This document shows positions 9,065 through 17,123 of a stretch of DNA of 48,247 bases, piece by piece. The first letter of the stretch is position 1; the number at the start of each line of letters is the position of its first letter. Made by a program: the position numbers and the translations under genes. The notes beneath the pieces are model-generated. The model worked only from the letters and a program-made list of their open reading frames with translations. It searched no databases and had not been told where the DNA came from. This DNA comes from an uncultured Prevotellaceae bacterium (lineage in GTDB: Bacteria > Bacteroidota > Bacteroidia > Bacteroidales > Bacteroidaceae), in NCBI GenBank assembly GCA_900317305.1, contig ONGG01000021.1:1-48247 (forward strand), in the 5' to 3' direction.

Positions 9065-9772
9065 TTATCTCACCACTCCAAGTGACAAAACGCTCACTTT
9101 CAGTCCGGGGGTGTCAAGCATGGGTTGGACGCAAGCGCAGACGGTTGCTCCCGAGGTCACGATGTCGTCGACAACCAATATGTGGCGGTTGGACAGGTCT
9201 ACTTTTCCCGTCAGGCGAAAAGCATCTTTCACGTTCTCCATGCGCTGTGCCACACTCTTCTGTGTCTGGCTGCCATGAAACGAGACTCGTTCTACGGCAT
9301 TTGTCACAACAGGCAGACCGGTTGACTCACTCACGCCCCGCGCTATCTCCACACTTTGGTTGTAGCCACGTTTACGCTGGTGCTTGCGCTCGAGGGGTAC
9401 AGGCACTATCATGTCGATTTCCTCGAAGAAACCTTGCGGCATCATCTCCTCGGCTGCCATATGCCCCATTGTCGCTCCCACCTCGGGATGGTTGTAGTAT
9501 TTCAGGTTATGGATGATGTGGCTCACCTCCGATCCCGCCTCGTAGAAGAAAAGGGCGGCGGCCCGTTCGATGGGAATCCTTCCCCAGAAGCGCCGTGCCA
9601 TCACATTGTTGTATGGGTCGGAGGCGAAGAGGGTGCGGGGCAGATGCAGGTTGCATGGTGTGCACAGCACCGTCTCGTCGATGCCCAGACGACAACCACA
9701 TACCATACAAGCCTCGGGTGCGATCAGGTTGATGACCCTGTGCCAGAAACTGATCCTTTTTTCCATCTGCAT
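9065..9772 (-). CDS. comF: ComF family protein (phosphoribosyltransferase-like)
   Basis: The 235-residue protein has an N-terminal zinc-ribbon pattern, CMVCGC (22-27) and CTPC (37-40), followed by a type I phosphoribosyltransferase fold whose PRPP loop is seen as ILVVDDIVTSGATV (198-211). These are the two marks of the ComF/GntX family, linked to DNA uptake in competent bacteria; its biochemical substrate is not settled. It is the last gene of a prmC-recX-comF run, 18 bp after recX. In related genomes this neighbourhood often carries pyrE too, but pyrE is not present here. Confidence 0.9.
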   Translation of the reverse strand: MQMEKRISFWHRVINLIAPEACMVCGCRLGIDETVLCTPCNLHLPRTLFASDPYNNVMARRFWGRIPIERAAALFFYEAGSEVSHIIHNLKYYNHPEVGATMGHMAAEEMMPQGFFEEIDMIVPVPLERKHQRKRGYNQSVEIARGVSESTGLPVVTNAVERVSFHGSQTQKSVAQRMENVKDAFRLTGKVDLSNRHILVVDDIVTSGATVCACVQPMLDTPGLKVSVLSLGVVR

Positions 9773-9790
9773 CGGTCCCCTTCTTATCGT

Positions 9791-10279
9791 CTATTCCTCA
9801 TCCTCCTCTATTTCCACTTCGTCGGCCCCGTCGAGGCATTGGCGAATAAGGTCTATCGTGAAACCACGACTCATGGCGAAACGCACGAGCTTACCCGTCG
9901 TCTCGTAGTCGCTCATCGGCTTCAGTTGCCGTCGTTTGCTCTTGATGAGGGGACGAAGTACTGTCAGGTAGTCCTCGTCGTCGACCTCGTCGAGCACCTG
10001 CCGTGCAATGCCACGGTCGATGCGTTTGGCCATGAGGGCTTGCTCCACCTTGCGGCGCCCCCATTTGTTGAACTTGATTTTCTCTCGCACGAAGAGGCGG
10101 CAGTATCGTTCGTCGTCAATGAATTTCTCCTTTGTCAGACGTGCCATGACGCGGGCCTGCACCTCTTCTTCGACGCCCCAGCGGCGCATCTTCTCGGTCA
10201 CCTCATAACTGCAGTGCTCTGCCTGGGCACATAGGGCCGACAGTTTCTGCATCACTTGTTGCTCGGTCATTTCTCTCAT
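9791..10279 (-). CDS. recX: Regulatory protein RecX
   Basis: RecX binds RecA filaments and limits recombination. The product (MREMTEQQVMQKLSALCAQ...) is 162 residues, the usual RecX size, with three-helix repeat features such as LTKEKFIDDERYCRLFVREK and KWGRRKVEQALMAKRI. The frame stays open upstream, but the start at 10279 is chosen because its ATG overlaps the prmC stop as ATGA, the classic form of translational coupling. A second ATG at 10270 is possible. The acidic tail (EVEIEEDEE) is a little unusual. Confidence 0.88.
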   Translation of the reverse strand: MREMTEQQVMQKLSALCAQAEHCSYEVTEKMRRWGVEEEVQARVMARLTKEKFIDDERYCRLFVREKIKFNKWGRRKVEQALMAKRIDRGIARQVLDEVDDEDYLTVLRPLIKSKRRQLKPMSDYETTGKLVRFAMSRGFTIDLIRQCLDGADEVEIEEDEE

Positions 10280-11109
10280 GGTCGGATGGCTTTGATGAAA
10301 CGGGGCTTGCCAAACTGGTCGTTGCGGGTCACCACATTCACAAGACCGGTATCGCTCAGCAGTTGGGCGGTGGCTTCCACCAGGGCGGTGTTGCATTCGA
10401 AATAGATGTGAGCACCATGACGGAGGGCCGTTGTGGCATAACGTGCGATGGCGCGGTAGAAAAGCAGAGGGTCGTTGTCGGGCACGAAGAGTGCCTCGCG
10501 GGGTTCGTGACACACCACGTTGGAGTGCATGGTGGCGGCCTCGCTCTCACGGATATAGGGTGGGTTGGAAACGATGATATCCCATCGCTCCTCCTCGCTT
10601 TCCAAGGCAAGGGCATCACGCCGCTCCACCACCATTGGCGCACGATGCACTTTGGCATTGGCACGGGTGATGTCAAGTGCGCGTTCGGAAAGGTCGACAG
10701 CCACAACGTGGGCATGGTCGAGGCCAAGAGCCAGCGTGATGGCGATGCACCCGCTTCCGCAACCGATATCTATCACCTGAGGGTGGGCGGGATGAGGGTC
10801 ATCGATAATCCATTGGCACAAGGTTTCGGTCTCCGGACGGGGAATGAGCACACCTGGCTCCACCTTCATCATGCGCTGCATGAAAGGTGCCTCGCCCAAC
10901 ACATACTGTACGGGCTCGGCCTTGCACAAGCGCTGCATCATGGTGGAGAGCCATTGCTGCTGTTGGTTGTCGAGATGGCTGATGCCATCGCACAGGATGT
11001 CGGTCATCGTCATTCCGAACCGTTCCTCGAGCAGCGTGCGGACGATGGCTTGGGCCTCACCAGGGTCGTAGAGCGGGGTAAGACTTTTCCATAGTTGTTG
11101 GTAGGTCAT
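10276..11109 (-). CDS. prmC: Peptide chain release factor N5-glutamine methyltransferase
   Basis: PrmC methylates the glutamine of the GGQ motif in release factors RF1 and RF2. The 277-residue product shows the SAM-binding motif VIDIGCGSG (around 112-120) and the catalytic NPPY (182-185), preceded by VLIPRPETE, the hallmark HemK/PrmC signature. The N-terminal helical domain (MTYQQLWKSLTPLYDPGEAQ) matches the family start, supporting the ATG at 11109. That ATG lies only 4 nt after a TAAATTTG box, so its mRNA may be leaderless. recX overlaps its 3' end. Confidence 0.93.
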   Translation of the reverse strand: MTYQQLWKSLTPLYDPGEAQAIVRTLLEERFGMTMTDILCDGISHLDNQQQQWLSTMMQRLCKAEPVQYVLGEAPFMQRMMKVEPGVLIPRPETETLCQWIIDDPHPAHPQVIDIGCGSGCIAITLALGLDHAHVVAVDLSERALDITRANAKVHRAPMVVERRDALALESEEERWDIIVSNPPYIRESEAATMHSNVVCHEPREALFVPDNDPLLFYRAIARYATTALRHGAHIYFECNTALVEATAQLLSDTGLVNVVTRNDQFGKPRFIKAIRP

Positions 11110-11113
11110 GGTG

Positions 11114-11121
11114 CAAATTTA
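11114..11121 (-). promoter_or_regulatory. -7 box of prmC, 4 nt before the ATG
   Basis: Minus strand TAAATTTG followed by CACC and the prmC ATG. No good TTTG is visible at the -33 distance. The sequence is nearly the same as that in front of the glycosidase gene (TAAATTTGCAACATG), which supports its use as a promoter element with almost no leader. Confidence 0.5.
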
Positions 11122-11196
11122 TGGAAAAAACCGCATATTTGTGGTTTTTTGAAAGAGAATTCTTCTTCGTGATATGGTTTTCTGCCTCAAAAGCAC

Positions 11197-11204
11197 TATC
11201 TTCG
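11197..11204 (+). promoter_or_regulatory. -7 box of ribD, 4 nt before the ATG
   Basis: TATCTTCG followed by CAAC and the ribD ATG at 11209. It differs from TAnnTTTG by one base, and no clear -33 element was found. The 4-nt spacing is the same as at prmC and at the glycosidase gene. If transcription starts at the usual distance, the mRNA has essentially no leader, or translation starts at the internal ATG at 11230. Confidence 0.4.
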
Positions 11205-11208
11205 CAAC

Positions 11209-12141
11209 ATGAAAGAAACCGACGACAAGATGTTCATGCGGCGCTGCCTGCAACTGGCCGCCAATGGCTTGCTTACCACCCGTCCCAATCCCATGGTGGG
11301 TGCGGTGATTGTGGCTCGTGGCCGTATCATCGGAGAAGGATGGCACGTGCGTTGCGGCGAGGGGCATGCCGAGGTCAATGCATTTGCGTCGGTGGCCAAG
11401 GCCGACGAATGGCTGTTGCCCGAATCAACCATTTACGTCAGTCTTGAGCCTTGTGCCCATTATGGCAAGACACCACCTTGTGCCGACCTCATTGTGAGTA
11501 AGGGTGTGAGCCGTGTGGTGGTGGGATGTGTCGACCCCTTTGCCCGGGTGCAGGGGCGCGGGATACAGAAAATCCGTGATGCGGGAATCGCCGTGATGGT
11601 AGGTGTGCTCGAAGAGGAGTGCCTGTGGCTCAACCGTCGTTTCTTCACTTTTCATCAGAAACAACGGCCTTATATCACCCTGAAGTGGGCACAGACAGCC
11701 GATGGCTTTCTCGATGACCATGGAAGAGCTGTGGCCATCTCCACGCCTTTTACAAAGATGCTCGTTCACAGACTTCGTGCCGAGAACGACGCCATCCTGG
11801 TAGGACGGGTGACGGAGGAGAGGGAGCATCCCCGACTCGACGTGCGTCATTGGAGTGGTCCGTCGCCTGTGAAGATGGTGCTGTCGGGGTCGTTCGGCCT
11901 CGATGCCGTGATCTCGTCGTGCCGTGAGCGGCAGTTGTTGTCGCTCTTGGTAGAAGGCGGTCGGCAGACGCACCAGTCGTTCATCGACGCAGGACTGTGG
12001 GATGAGATCAGGATAGAGACGGGCAACGTGACCACGGGTGGTGGAACGTCTGCCCCGCAAGTGCCTGCCAATGCTATATTGCGCTCCCGCGAATGGCTGG
12101 ATGGCAATATAGTGGAATATTGGATAAAGGCTAAAGGTTAA
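11209..12141 (+). CDS. ribD: Bifunctional riboflavin biosynthesis protein RibD (deaminase/reductase)
   Basis: RibD carries out the second and third steps of riboflavin synthesis from GTP: pyrimidine deamination, then NADPH-dependent reduction of the ribose. The deaminase zinc site is visible as HAEVNAF (H53, E55) and PCAHYGKTPPC (C82, C91). The reductase half begins near YITLKWAQTADGFLDD and ends with LLVEGGRQTHQSFIDAGLWDEI. At 310 residues it is short: between KMVLSG and LLVEGG only about 20 residues remain where the family usually has more, so part of the reductase domain is trimmed. The gene is divergent from prmC. An in-frame ATG at 11230 is an alternative start. Confidence 0.92.
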   Translation: MKETDDKMFMRRCLQLAANGLLTTRPNPMVGAVIVARGRIIGEGWHVRCGEGHAEVNAFASVAKADEWLLPESTIYVSLEPCAHYGKTPPCADLIVSKGVSRVVVGCVDPFARVQGRGIQKIRDAGIAVMVGVLEEECLWLNRRFFTFHQKQRPYITLKWAQTADGFLDDHGRAVAISTPFTKMLVHRLRAENDAILVGRVTEEREHPRLDVRHWSGPSPVKMVLSGSFGLDAVISSCRERQLLSLLVEGGRQTHQSFIDAGLWDEIRIETGNVTTGGGTSAPQVPANAILRSREWLDGNIVEYWIKAKG

Positions 12142-12180
12142 TGGCTAAAGGTTAAAGGTTAATGGTTTAGGAAGAGGAGT
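12142..12180 (+). repeat. Short degenerate tandem repeat (GGTTAATGGCTAAA type) after ribD
   Basis: Directly after the ribD stop the sequence repeats variants of ggctaaaggtta / aaggttaatgg three to four times. It looks like slipped-strand simple sequence and abuts the AGTTCAGA-type repeat at 12183. No gene or terminator hairpin is visible in it. Confidence 0.6.
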
Positions 12181-12182
12181 AA

Positions 12183-12242
12183 TGTCTGAACTCCTGAACT
12201 TCTGAACTTCTGACTTCTGAACTCCTGAACCTCTTTCAACTT
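12183..12242 (-). repeat. AGTTCAGA-type interspersed repeat, copy 1
   Basis: Read on the minus strand this is GTTGAAAG followed by several near-copies of AGTTCAGA/AGTTCAGG and ending CAGACATTAC. The same start and end recur at 15261, and shorter forms at 22448 and 24860. This copy begins at the maa stop codon, so it lies in the 3' region between the convergent ribD and maa genes. Confidence 0.65.
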
Positions 12243-12799
12243 GACTTTATTTTCTTTACCACGCGGCAGGGATTGCCTACGGCGACGGAGTTGGAGGGGA
12301 TATCGCTGACCACCACCGAACCCGCCCCAATGGTGACGTTGTCGCCGATGGTCACTCCTGGCAGGATAGTGACGCTGCCACCTATCCACACATTGTGCCC
12401 GATGGTCACGGGCAGGGCCCATTCGCGACGGCTGTTGCGCTCCACAGGGTCGGTGCTGTGGCAGGCGGTATAGATGCTCACGTTGGGGCCGATGAAGCAG
12501 TCGTCGCCGATGGTGACGATGGCCTCGTCGAGAACGGTGAAGTTGAAGTTGGCGAAAAAATGCTTGCCCACATGGATGTGTTTGCCATAGTCGCAGTAGA
12601 AAGGCTGTACGATGAGGATATTGTCATCGCCTATCTCACCCAACAGGTTTTTCAGAAGGGCCAGCCGTTGCTGGGTCTGATGGGGCCGCAGGTCATTGTA
12701 GTCGCGTACGACCTCGCGGGTGGCGTTGAGTTCGGCAAGCAGTTCGGGGTCGGTGGCTGAGTAATATTCGCCAGCCAGCATTTTCTCTTTTTCAGTCAT
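12236..12799 (-). CDS. maa: Sugar O-acetyltransferase (maltose/galactoside acetyltransferase family)
   Basis: The 187-residue protein has the Maa/LacA layout: an N-terminal helical domain (MTEKEKMLAGEYYSATDPEL), then left-handed beta-helix hexapeptide repeats (NVWIGGSVTILPGVTIGDNV) and the catalytic-histidine segment TACHSTDPVERNS. It transfers acetyl groups from acetyl-CoA to sugars such as maltose or glucose; the true substrate cannot be read from sequence. It is the last gene of an argS-rnhA-maa run, 39 bp after rnhA. Confidence 0.9.
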   Translation of the reverse strand: MTEKEKMLAGEYYSATDPELLAELNATREVVRDYNDLRPHQTQQRLALLKNLLGEIGDDNILIVQPFYCDYGKHIHVGKHFFANFNFTVLDEAIVTIGDDCFIGPNVSIYTACHSTDPVERNSRREWALPVTIGHNVWIGGSVTILPGVTIGDNVTIGAGSVVVSDIPSNSVAVGNPCRVVKKIKSS

Positions 12800-12838
12800 G
12801 ATGTCAGGTCGGATGGTTGAAGGGTGCTTTCAGTCTGG

Positions 12839-13312
12839 CTATTTCCTGCCGAAGTCGGCAGGGATTTCACCCCAGGCCGATGTTTCCCACTTGATGATGG
12901 GCACCTGTATCGCATGGGTGCGCAGCCACGCCTCGGCCCGGGCGATGATGTCGAAAAGCTGGGCCGTCTGTGCGTCGCGCGCTAGTGTGGTCTTGCATTT
13001 CTTCTTCGATACCCAGAGTATGGCGTTGTAACTGTCGGAATAGATGGTCTTGCGCAGACCTTGCCGCTCCATGAGCGCAAGGGCGTGGACGATGGCCAGG
13101 AACTCACCGATGTTGTTGGTGCCATGCACCGGACCGAAGTGGAACACTTGTGTGCCCGTGGCCAGGTCGATGCCTTGGTATTCCATACGTCCGGGATTGC
13201 CCGAACATGCCGCGTCTACCGCCCATGCGTCGGCACTCACCTCCGGAGGGAGTGGCAGCACCGTGTCATGGCGGTAGTCGGGCGGGTTTTGCAGGATTTC
13301 TTTCTTTGCCAC
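12839..13312 (-). CDS. rnhA: Ribonuclease HI family protein
   Basis: RNase HI cuts the RNA of RNA/DNA hybrids. The acidic active-site residues are in place: D33 in AVDAACSGNPG, E70 in GEFLAIVHAL, D93 in YSDSYNAI, and a last D near the end (IPADFGRK). The N-terminus carries about 30 extra residues. The core VDAACSGNPGRMEYQG differs from the E. coli type (TDGSCLGNPG) but matches a form common in Bacteroidota. It lies 21 bp after argS on the same strand. Confidence 0.88.
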   Translation of the reverse strand: MAKKEILQNPPDYRHDTVLPLPPEVSADAWAVDAACSGNPGRMEYQGIDLATGTQVFHFGPVHGTNNIGEFLAIVHALALMERQGLRKTIYSDSYNAILWVSKKKCKTTLARDAQTAQLFDIIARAEAWLRTHAIQVPIIKWETSAWGEIPADFGRK

Positions 13313-13333
13313 GGTCGTATGCTGGTTGTGGTA

Positions 13334-15154
13334 TTACATTCTCTCAGGCACCTCGATGCCGAGCAGGCGCATGCCGTTGCGGATGATTTTCGCCACATTG
13401 GCGGCAATCACCAGGCGCACTTGCTTCTCGGCCTCAGTATTGGCATTGAGGATGCTGTAGTCGTGGTAGAACTGGTTGAACTGCTTGGTGAGCTCATAGC
13501 AGTAGTTGGCAATGCCGCTTGGCGAGTAGTCTTTGCCTGCCTGCTCCACGGCGGCGCCATATTCGTTCATCTTCTGGATGAGGTCGGTCTCCTTCTCGTT
13601 CACGGGCATATCGTCGGCAAGCTTCTCTGGAATGACGATGCCTTCGGCAGCGGCCTTGCGCAAAATGCTGCGGATACGGGCGTGAGTGTATTGGATGAAA
13701 GGGCCGGTGTTGCCGTTGAAGTCGATGCTCTCCTCCGGGTTGAAGAGCATGTTCTTGCGGGCATCCACCTTCAGGATGAAATACTTGAGGGCACCCATGC
13801 CTACGATGCGGGCTATCTCGTCTTTCTCGGCCTCGTCGATGCCTTCGAGCTTGTTCACCTTGTCCTCGCTCATCTGACGTGCATCGGCTATCATGGTGGC
13901 TATCAGGTCATCGGCATCCACCACCGTTCCCTCACGGCTCTTCATCTTTCCATTAGGCAACTCCACCATGCCGTAGGAGAAGTGCACGAGGTCTTTGCCC
14001 CATTCGAAGCCCAGACGGTCGAGCAGGATGGAGAGCACCTGGAAGTGGTAGTTTTGCTCATTGCCCACCACGTAGATCATCTTGTCGATGGGATAGTCCT
14101 TGAAACGCATGTCGGCGGTGCCAATGTCCTGCGTCATGTAGACCGAGGTGCCGTCGGAGCGCAACAGCAATTTCTGGTCAAGCCCCTCGTTGGTGAGGTC
14201 GGCCCACACGCTGTTGTCTTCCTTGCGGAAGAAGAGGCCGCGGGCGAGTCCATCCTCAACCTTGGCCTTTCCTTCGAGATAGGTCTCCGACTCATAGTAA
14301 ATCTTGTCGAACGACACGCCAAGGGCACGGTAGGTCTCATCGAACCCGGCATAGACCCAGGAGTTCATCTTCTCCCAAAGCGCGCGCACCTCAGGGTCGC
14401 CCTGCTCCCAGCGCACCAGCATCTCGTGGGCTTCCTTGATGAGTGGGGCCTCGTCTTTGGCGCGCTTCTCGGCCTCCTCGTCGCCCAAACCCTCAGCCTT
14501 CAGCTGTGCGGTGAGCTCCTTCACCTCCTCGCGATAGTGCTTGTCGAAGGCTACGTAGTAGTCGCCGATAAGATGGTCGCCTTTCTTGCCGCTGCTTTCG
14601 GGTGTCTCACCATTGCCCCATTTCTGCCAGGCGAGCATCGACTTGCAGATGTGTATACCACGGTCGTTCACAATGTTGGTCTTCACCACCTTGTTGCCAT
14701 TGGCAGCCATGATCTGTGCAAGCGACCAACCCAGCAGGTTGTTGCGCACATGACCCAGGTGCAGGGGCTTGTTGGTGTTGGGCGAGGAATACTCAATCAT
14801 TACGAGGGGCGATGCATCGGTGGCCTCGCGCTCGCCGAAATGCTCTTCGGCATGTATGGTGTTGAGCAGACCTATCCAGGCCGAGGTGGCGATGGAGAGG
14901 TTGAGGAAGCCTTTCACCACGTTGTAGCCAGCCACGTTCTTGTCGTGGGCTACCAGATAGTCGCCAATCTCCTTGGCGGTATCCTCGGGTTTCTTTTTCG
15001 ACATCTTCAGGAAGGGGAAAACCACGAGGGTGAGATTGCCCTCAAACTCGCTCCTCGTCTTCTGGAGTTGTACCATCTTCTCGGACACTTCCTGTCCGTA
15101 AAGGTCGCTGATGGCTTTCACCACCATGCTGCTTATGCTTGATTCTATATTCAT
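13334..15154 (-). CDS. argS: Arginyl-tRNA synthetase
   Basis: Charges tRNA-Arg. The class I signature HLGHVRNN (132-139) follows the conserved EYSSPNTNKP segment. A KMSKS-like KMKSREG occurs further on, and the C-terminal DALR anticodon-binding domain includes QYTHARIRSILRKA and ends LLGIEVPERM. The frame is open to an ATG at 15229, but a promoter -7 box sits at 15179-15186, so the start at 15154 (MNIESSISSMVVKAI), which also matches the family N-terminus, is chosen. This gives 606 residues, near the usual length. rnhA and maa follow closely. Confidence 0.95.
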   Translation of the reverse strand: MNIESSISSMVVKAISDLYGQEVSEKMVQLQKTRSEFEGNLTLVVFPFLKMSKKKPEDTAKEIGDYLVAHDKNVAGYNVVKGFLNLSIATSAWIGLLNTIHAEEHFGEREATDASPLVMIEYSSPNTNKPLHLGHVRNNLLGWSLAQIMAANGNKVVKTNIVNDRGIHICKSMLAWQKWGNGETPESSGKKGDHLIGDYYVAFDKHYREEVKELTAQLKAEGLGDEEAEKRAKDEAPLIKEAHEMLVRWEQGDPEVRALWEKMNSWVYAGFDETYRALGVSFDKIYYESETYLEGKAKVEDGLARGLFFRKEDNSVWADLTNEGLDQKLLLRSDGTSVYMTQDIGTADMRFKDYPIDKMIYVVGNEQNYHFQVLSILLDRLGFEWGKDLVHFSYGMVELPNGKMKSREGTVVDADDLIATMIADARQMSEDKVNKLEGIDEAEKDEIARIVGMGALKYFILKVDARKNMLFNPEESIDFNGNTGPFIQYTHARIRSILRKAAAEGIVIPEKLADDMPVNEKETDLIQKMNEYGAAVEQAGKDYSPSGIANYCYELTKQFNQFYHDYSILNANTEAEKQVRLVIAANVAKIIRNGMRLLGIEVPERM

Positions 15155-15178
15155 GCGGTTTGTGATTCTATTGGGGTG

Positions 15179-15211
15179 CAAATTTACGCAAAATAATCGA
15201 TAATCAGACAA
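15179..15211 (-). promoter_or_regulatory. argS promoter
   Basis: Minus strand TAAATTTG (15179-15186) with TTG at 15209-15211, 22 bases upstream, fits the -7/-33 pattern. It leaves a leader of about 20-25 nt before the ATG at 15154 and rules out the longer open frame. Confidence 0.65.
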
Positions 15212-15260
15212 TTGTGCACTTGAATCCAACTAAAAAATATGTTTTTGGCTCATTTTTCGT

Positions 15261-15345
15261 AAGTTGAAAGGAGTTCTGAAGTTACAGAAGTTGCAGGAGT
15301 CCAGACATTACCACAGCCAACAGCCTCTAGTGCCCAACGAGGTGA
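15261..15345 (+). repeat. AGTTCAGA-type interspersed repeat, copy 2
   Basis: Plus-strand AGTTGAAAGGAGTTCTGAAG, then TACAGAAGTTGCAGGAGT, ending CCAGACATTACCACAG. Its core is almost identical to the copy at 22448, and its tail (CATTACCACAGCCAACAGCC) matches the one at 24882. It sits between argS and the MATE gene, outside any coding frame. Confidence 0.65.
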
Positions 15346-15364
15346 AATCAGGCTATTTAGGTGG

Positions 15365-16717
15365 TCAGCGATGCCGTTGGGTAGCCTTGCTTAGTCGGCC
15401 GTAGAGCCATAGCATGGCAGGCACGAGGAAGAGATCGGCGGCAATCCATGCCATGGGGTCGCCGTAGCACACACCGAGGAATCCCCATGCCGGCACCAAC
15501 CAGATACTTACCGCTCCACGGGCTATCATCTCCATCACCCCCGACATCATGGAAAGCCCCGACCACCCCAGTCCTTGGATGGAGTAGCGCAGGATAGTGA
15601 GCAGTCCCAGCACCGGGTAGAACCAACTGCTGATGCGCATGAGCATGGCTGCATTATGAATGATGGCCGTTTGACTTTCGTCGACGAAAAGCATCATCAT
15701 CTCGTCGGCAAACAACTGGATGATGGTGAAGATGCCAAGGAAGTAGACCATGGTGATGCCCATTGCCGACCAGATGCCGAGGGCTATGCGCGGCATTTTC
15801 CTTGCCCCGATGTTCTGTCCGCAATAGGTGGCCATGGCCACCCCGATATTCTCGAACACACTGGTGAAGAAATATTTCACGCGCATGGCGGCAGTGAACG
15901 ATGCCACGCATACTGTTCCCAAGGCGTTGTTGGCGCTTTGCAACATGATGATGCCGATGCCGGTGATGGAGAACTGCAAACCCATCGGAATGCCATTGGC
16001 CAGCAGGTGCCTGGCCTGATTGTGGTTGTAGCGTCGCTCCTCACCTTTTGGAATGAGCATTGTGGCCTTGCGTAGGATATAGCCGAGACAAAGCGCCGCA
16101 GCCGTGGCTTGTGAGACCATGGTGGCAATGCCCACCCCGGCCACGCCCATACGGAAGACGATGATGAGGAGCACATCGAGGAAGATGTTGAGCAGCGAGG
16201 AGAGGATGAGGTAGTAGAAGGGCTGCTTGGAGTTGCCGAGTGCCCGGAGCAGACTGGCCAACAAGTTGTAGGCGATGGTGAAGGGGATGGTGAGCAACTG
16301 CAGCACCAAGTAGGTGCGGGCAGGTATGAAAATGTCGGCAGGCGTGCTGATGAGCCGGAGAATATGGCCACTGAAGAGGGTGGTGACGAGAGTGAGCACC
16401 ACCGCTATCCATGCCGACAGACGTGTGGCATTGGCCACAAAGGAACGCATGGCCACATGGTCTCTGGCGCCAAACGACTGTGCCACGGGGATGGCGAACC
16501 CTGCGCAGGCCCCGTTGCAGAACCCCATGATGAGGAACATCACCGACCAGGAGGCTCCTACCGCCGCCAGGGCTTCCACACCGATGAATTGTCCCACGAT
16601 GGCCGCGTCGGCCACGTTGTAGAGTTGTTGCAGCAGGTAGCCGGCAATCAGGGGCATGGAGAAGCGCAGGATGCCACGGGTAGGGCTTCCCATGGTCATG
16701 TCGTGGGTGATAGCCAT
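15365..16717 (-). CDS. MATE family efflux transporter
   Basis: The product (450 residues) has about twelve hydrophobic segments in two similar halves and a MATE N-terminus, MGSPTRGILRFSMPLIAGYL followed by QQLYNVADAAIVGQFIG. MATE pumps export drugs or metabolites using proton or sodium gradients; the substrate cannot be inferred. The frame is open to 16849, but the start at 16717 (MAITHDMTMGSP) is chosen because it lies 7 bp after the stop of the upstream gene and just before the family's conserved start. It ends a four-gene minus-strand run. Confidence 0.9.
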   Translation of the reverse strand: MAITHDMTMGSPTRGILRFSMPLIAGYLLQQLYNVADAAIVGQFIGVEALAAVGASWSVMFLIMGFCNGACAGFAIPVAQSFGARDHVAMRSFVANATRLSAWIAVVLTLVTTLFSGHILRLISTPADIFIPARTYLVLQLLTIPFTIAYNLLASLLRALGNSKQPFYYLILSSLLNIFLDVLLIIVFRMGVAGVGIATMVSQATAAALCLGYILRKATMLIPKGEERRYNHNQARHLLANGIPMGLQFSITGIGIIMLQSANNALGTVCVASFTAAMRVKYFFTSVFENIGVAMATYCGQNIGARKMPRIALGIWSAMGITMVYFLGIFTIIQLFADEMMMLFVDESQTAIIHNAAMLMRISSWFYPVLGLLTILRYSIQGLGWSGLSMMSGVMEMIARGAVSIWLVPAWGFLGVCYGDPMAWIAADLFLVPAMLWLYGRLSKATQRHR

Positions 16718-16724
16718 GTGATGC

Positions 16725-17120
16725 TTACTCAGTGTGGTGTATGCGATGCTGTATTTCCTCCATCTTGCGTTTGCGGTCGAAAGAATAGAGTTTGCTGTGC
16801 TTGTCGACGTACTCAAAAAGCGGAAGTGCTCGCTGGAGCAGTGTCTCACCGATGGGGTGGACGCGTACGCCGGCCTCTGCGTAATAGAGTTCGGCCAACA
16901 TCTCCAAGCGGTATAGGCGTTGTTCTTCGGGAAAATGGCTGATGGCCTCTATGGCCTCCTCTACCGTGGCATTCTGGTAGAATTCATAGTCGCCCAGATA
17001 TTGCAGGTAGAGTTGGTGGATGGCCTTCGTTCGGTCTTCAATCTCCGGTTTTTCCAGCGCACGCTGCAGGGCTGCGAAAAACTCACGTATCAGGCGCATG
17101 ATATAGTCTTGTTGTAGCAT
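16725..17120 (-). CDS. Small helical protein, DUF6483-like
   Basis: The 131-residue protein is predicted all-helical and soluble. Its start, MLQQDYIMRLIREFFAALQR, has the look of DUF6483 proteins, known only as small hypothetical proteins. There is no signal peptide or membrane segment. The gene is tightly packed, 3 bp after the helicase stop and 7 bp before the MATE start, so it is real and probably co-transcribed, but its role is unknown. Confidence 0.75.
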   Translation of the reverse strand: MLQQDYIMRLIREFFAALQRALEKPEIEDRTKAIHQLYLQYLGDYEFYQNATVEEAIEAISHFPEEQRLYRLEMLAELYYAEAGVRVHPIGETLLQRALPLFEYVDKHSKLYSFDRKRKMEEIQHRIHHTE

Positions 17121-17123
17121 GGT

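Noticed and set aside
12183-12242. CRISPR-like array from the repeated CTGAACTTCTGAACTC units
   Set aside because: Units are about 8-10 bases with no spacers and no cas genes nearby.
13061-15142. Long open frame (693 codons) antisense to argS and rnhA
   Set aside because: It mirrors the codon bias of the sense genes, has low-complexity His/Val/Gly-rich translation, and argS on the other strand is certain.
15155-15229. Longer argS start at 15229
   Set aside because: The promoter -7 box at 15179-15186 lies downstream of it, and the family N-terminus matches the ATG at 15154.
15365-16717. MATE gene as part of a polysaccharide export system
   Set aside because: Its sequence is that of the drug/metabolite MATE group and its neighbours are not glycan genes; the Wzx-like flippase is at 40466.
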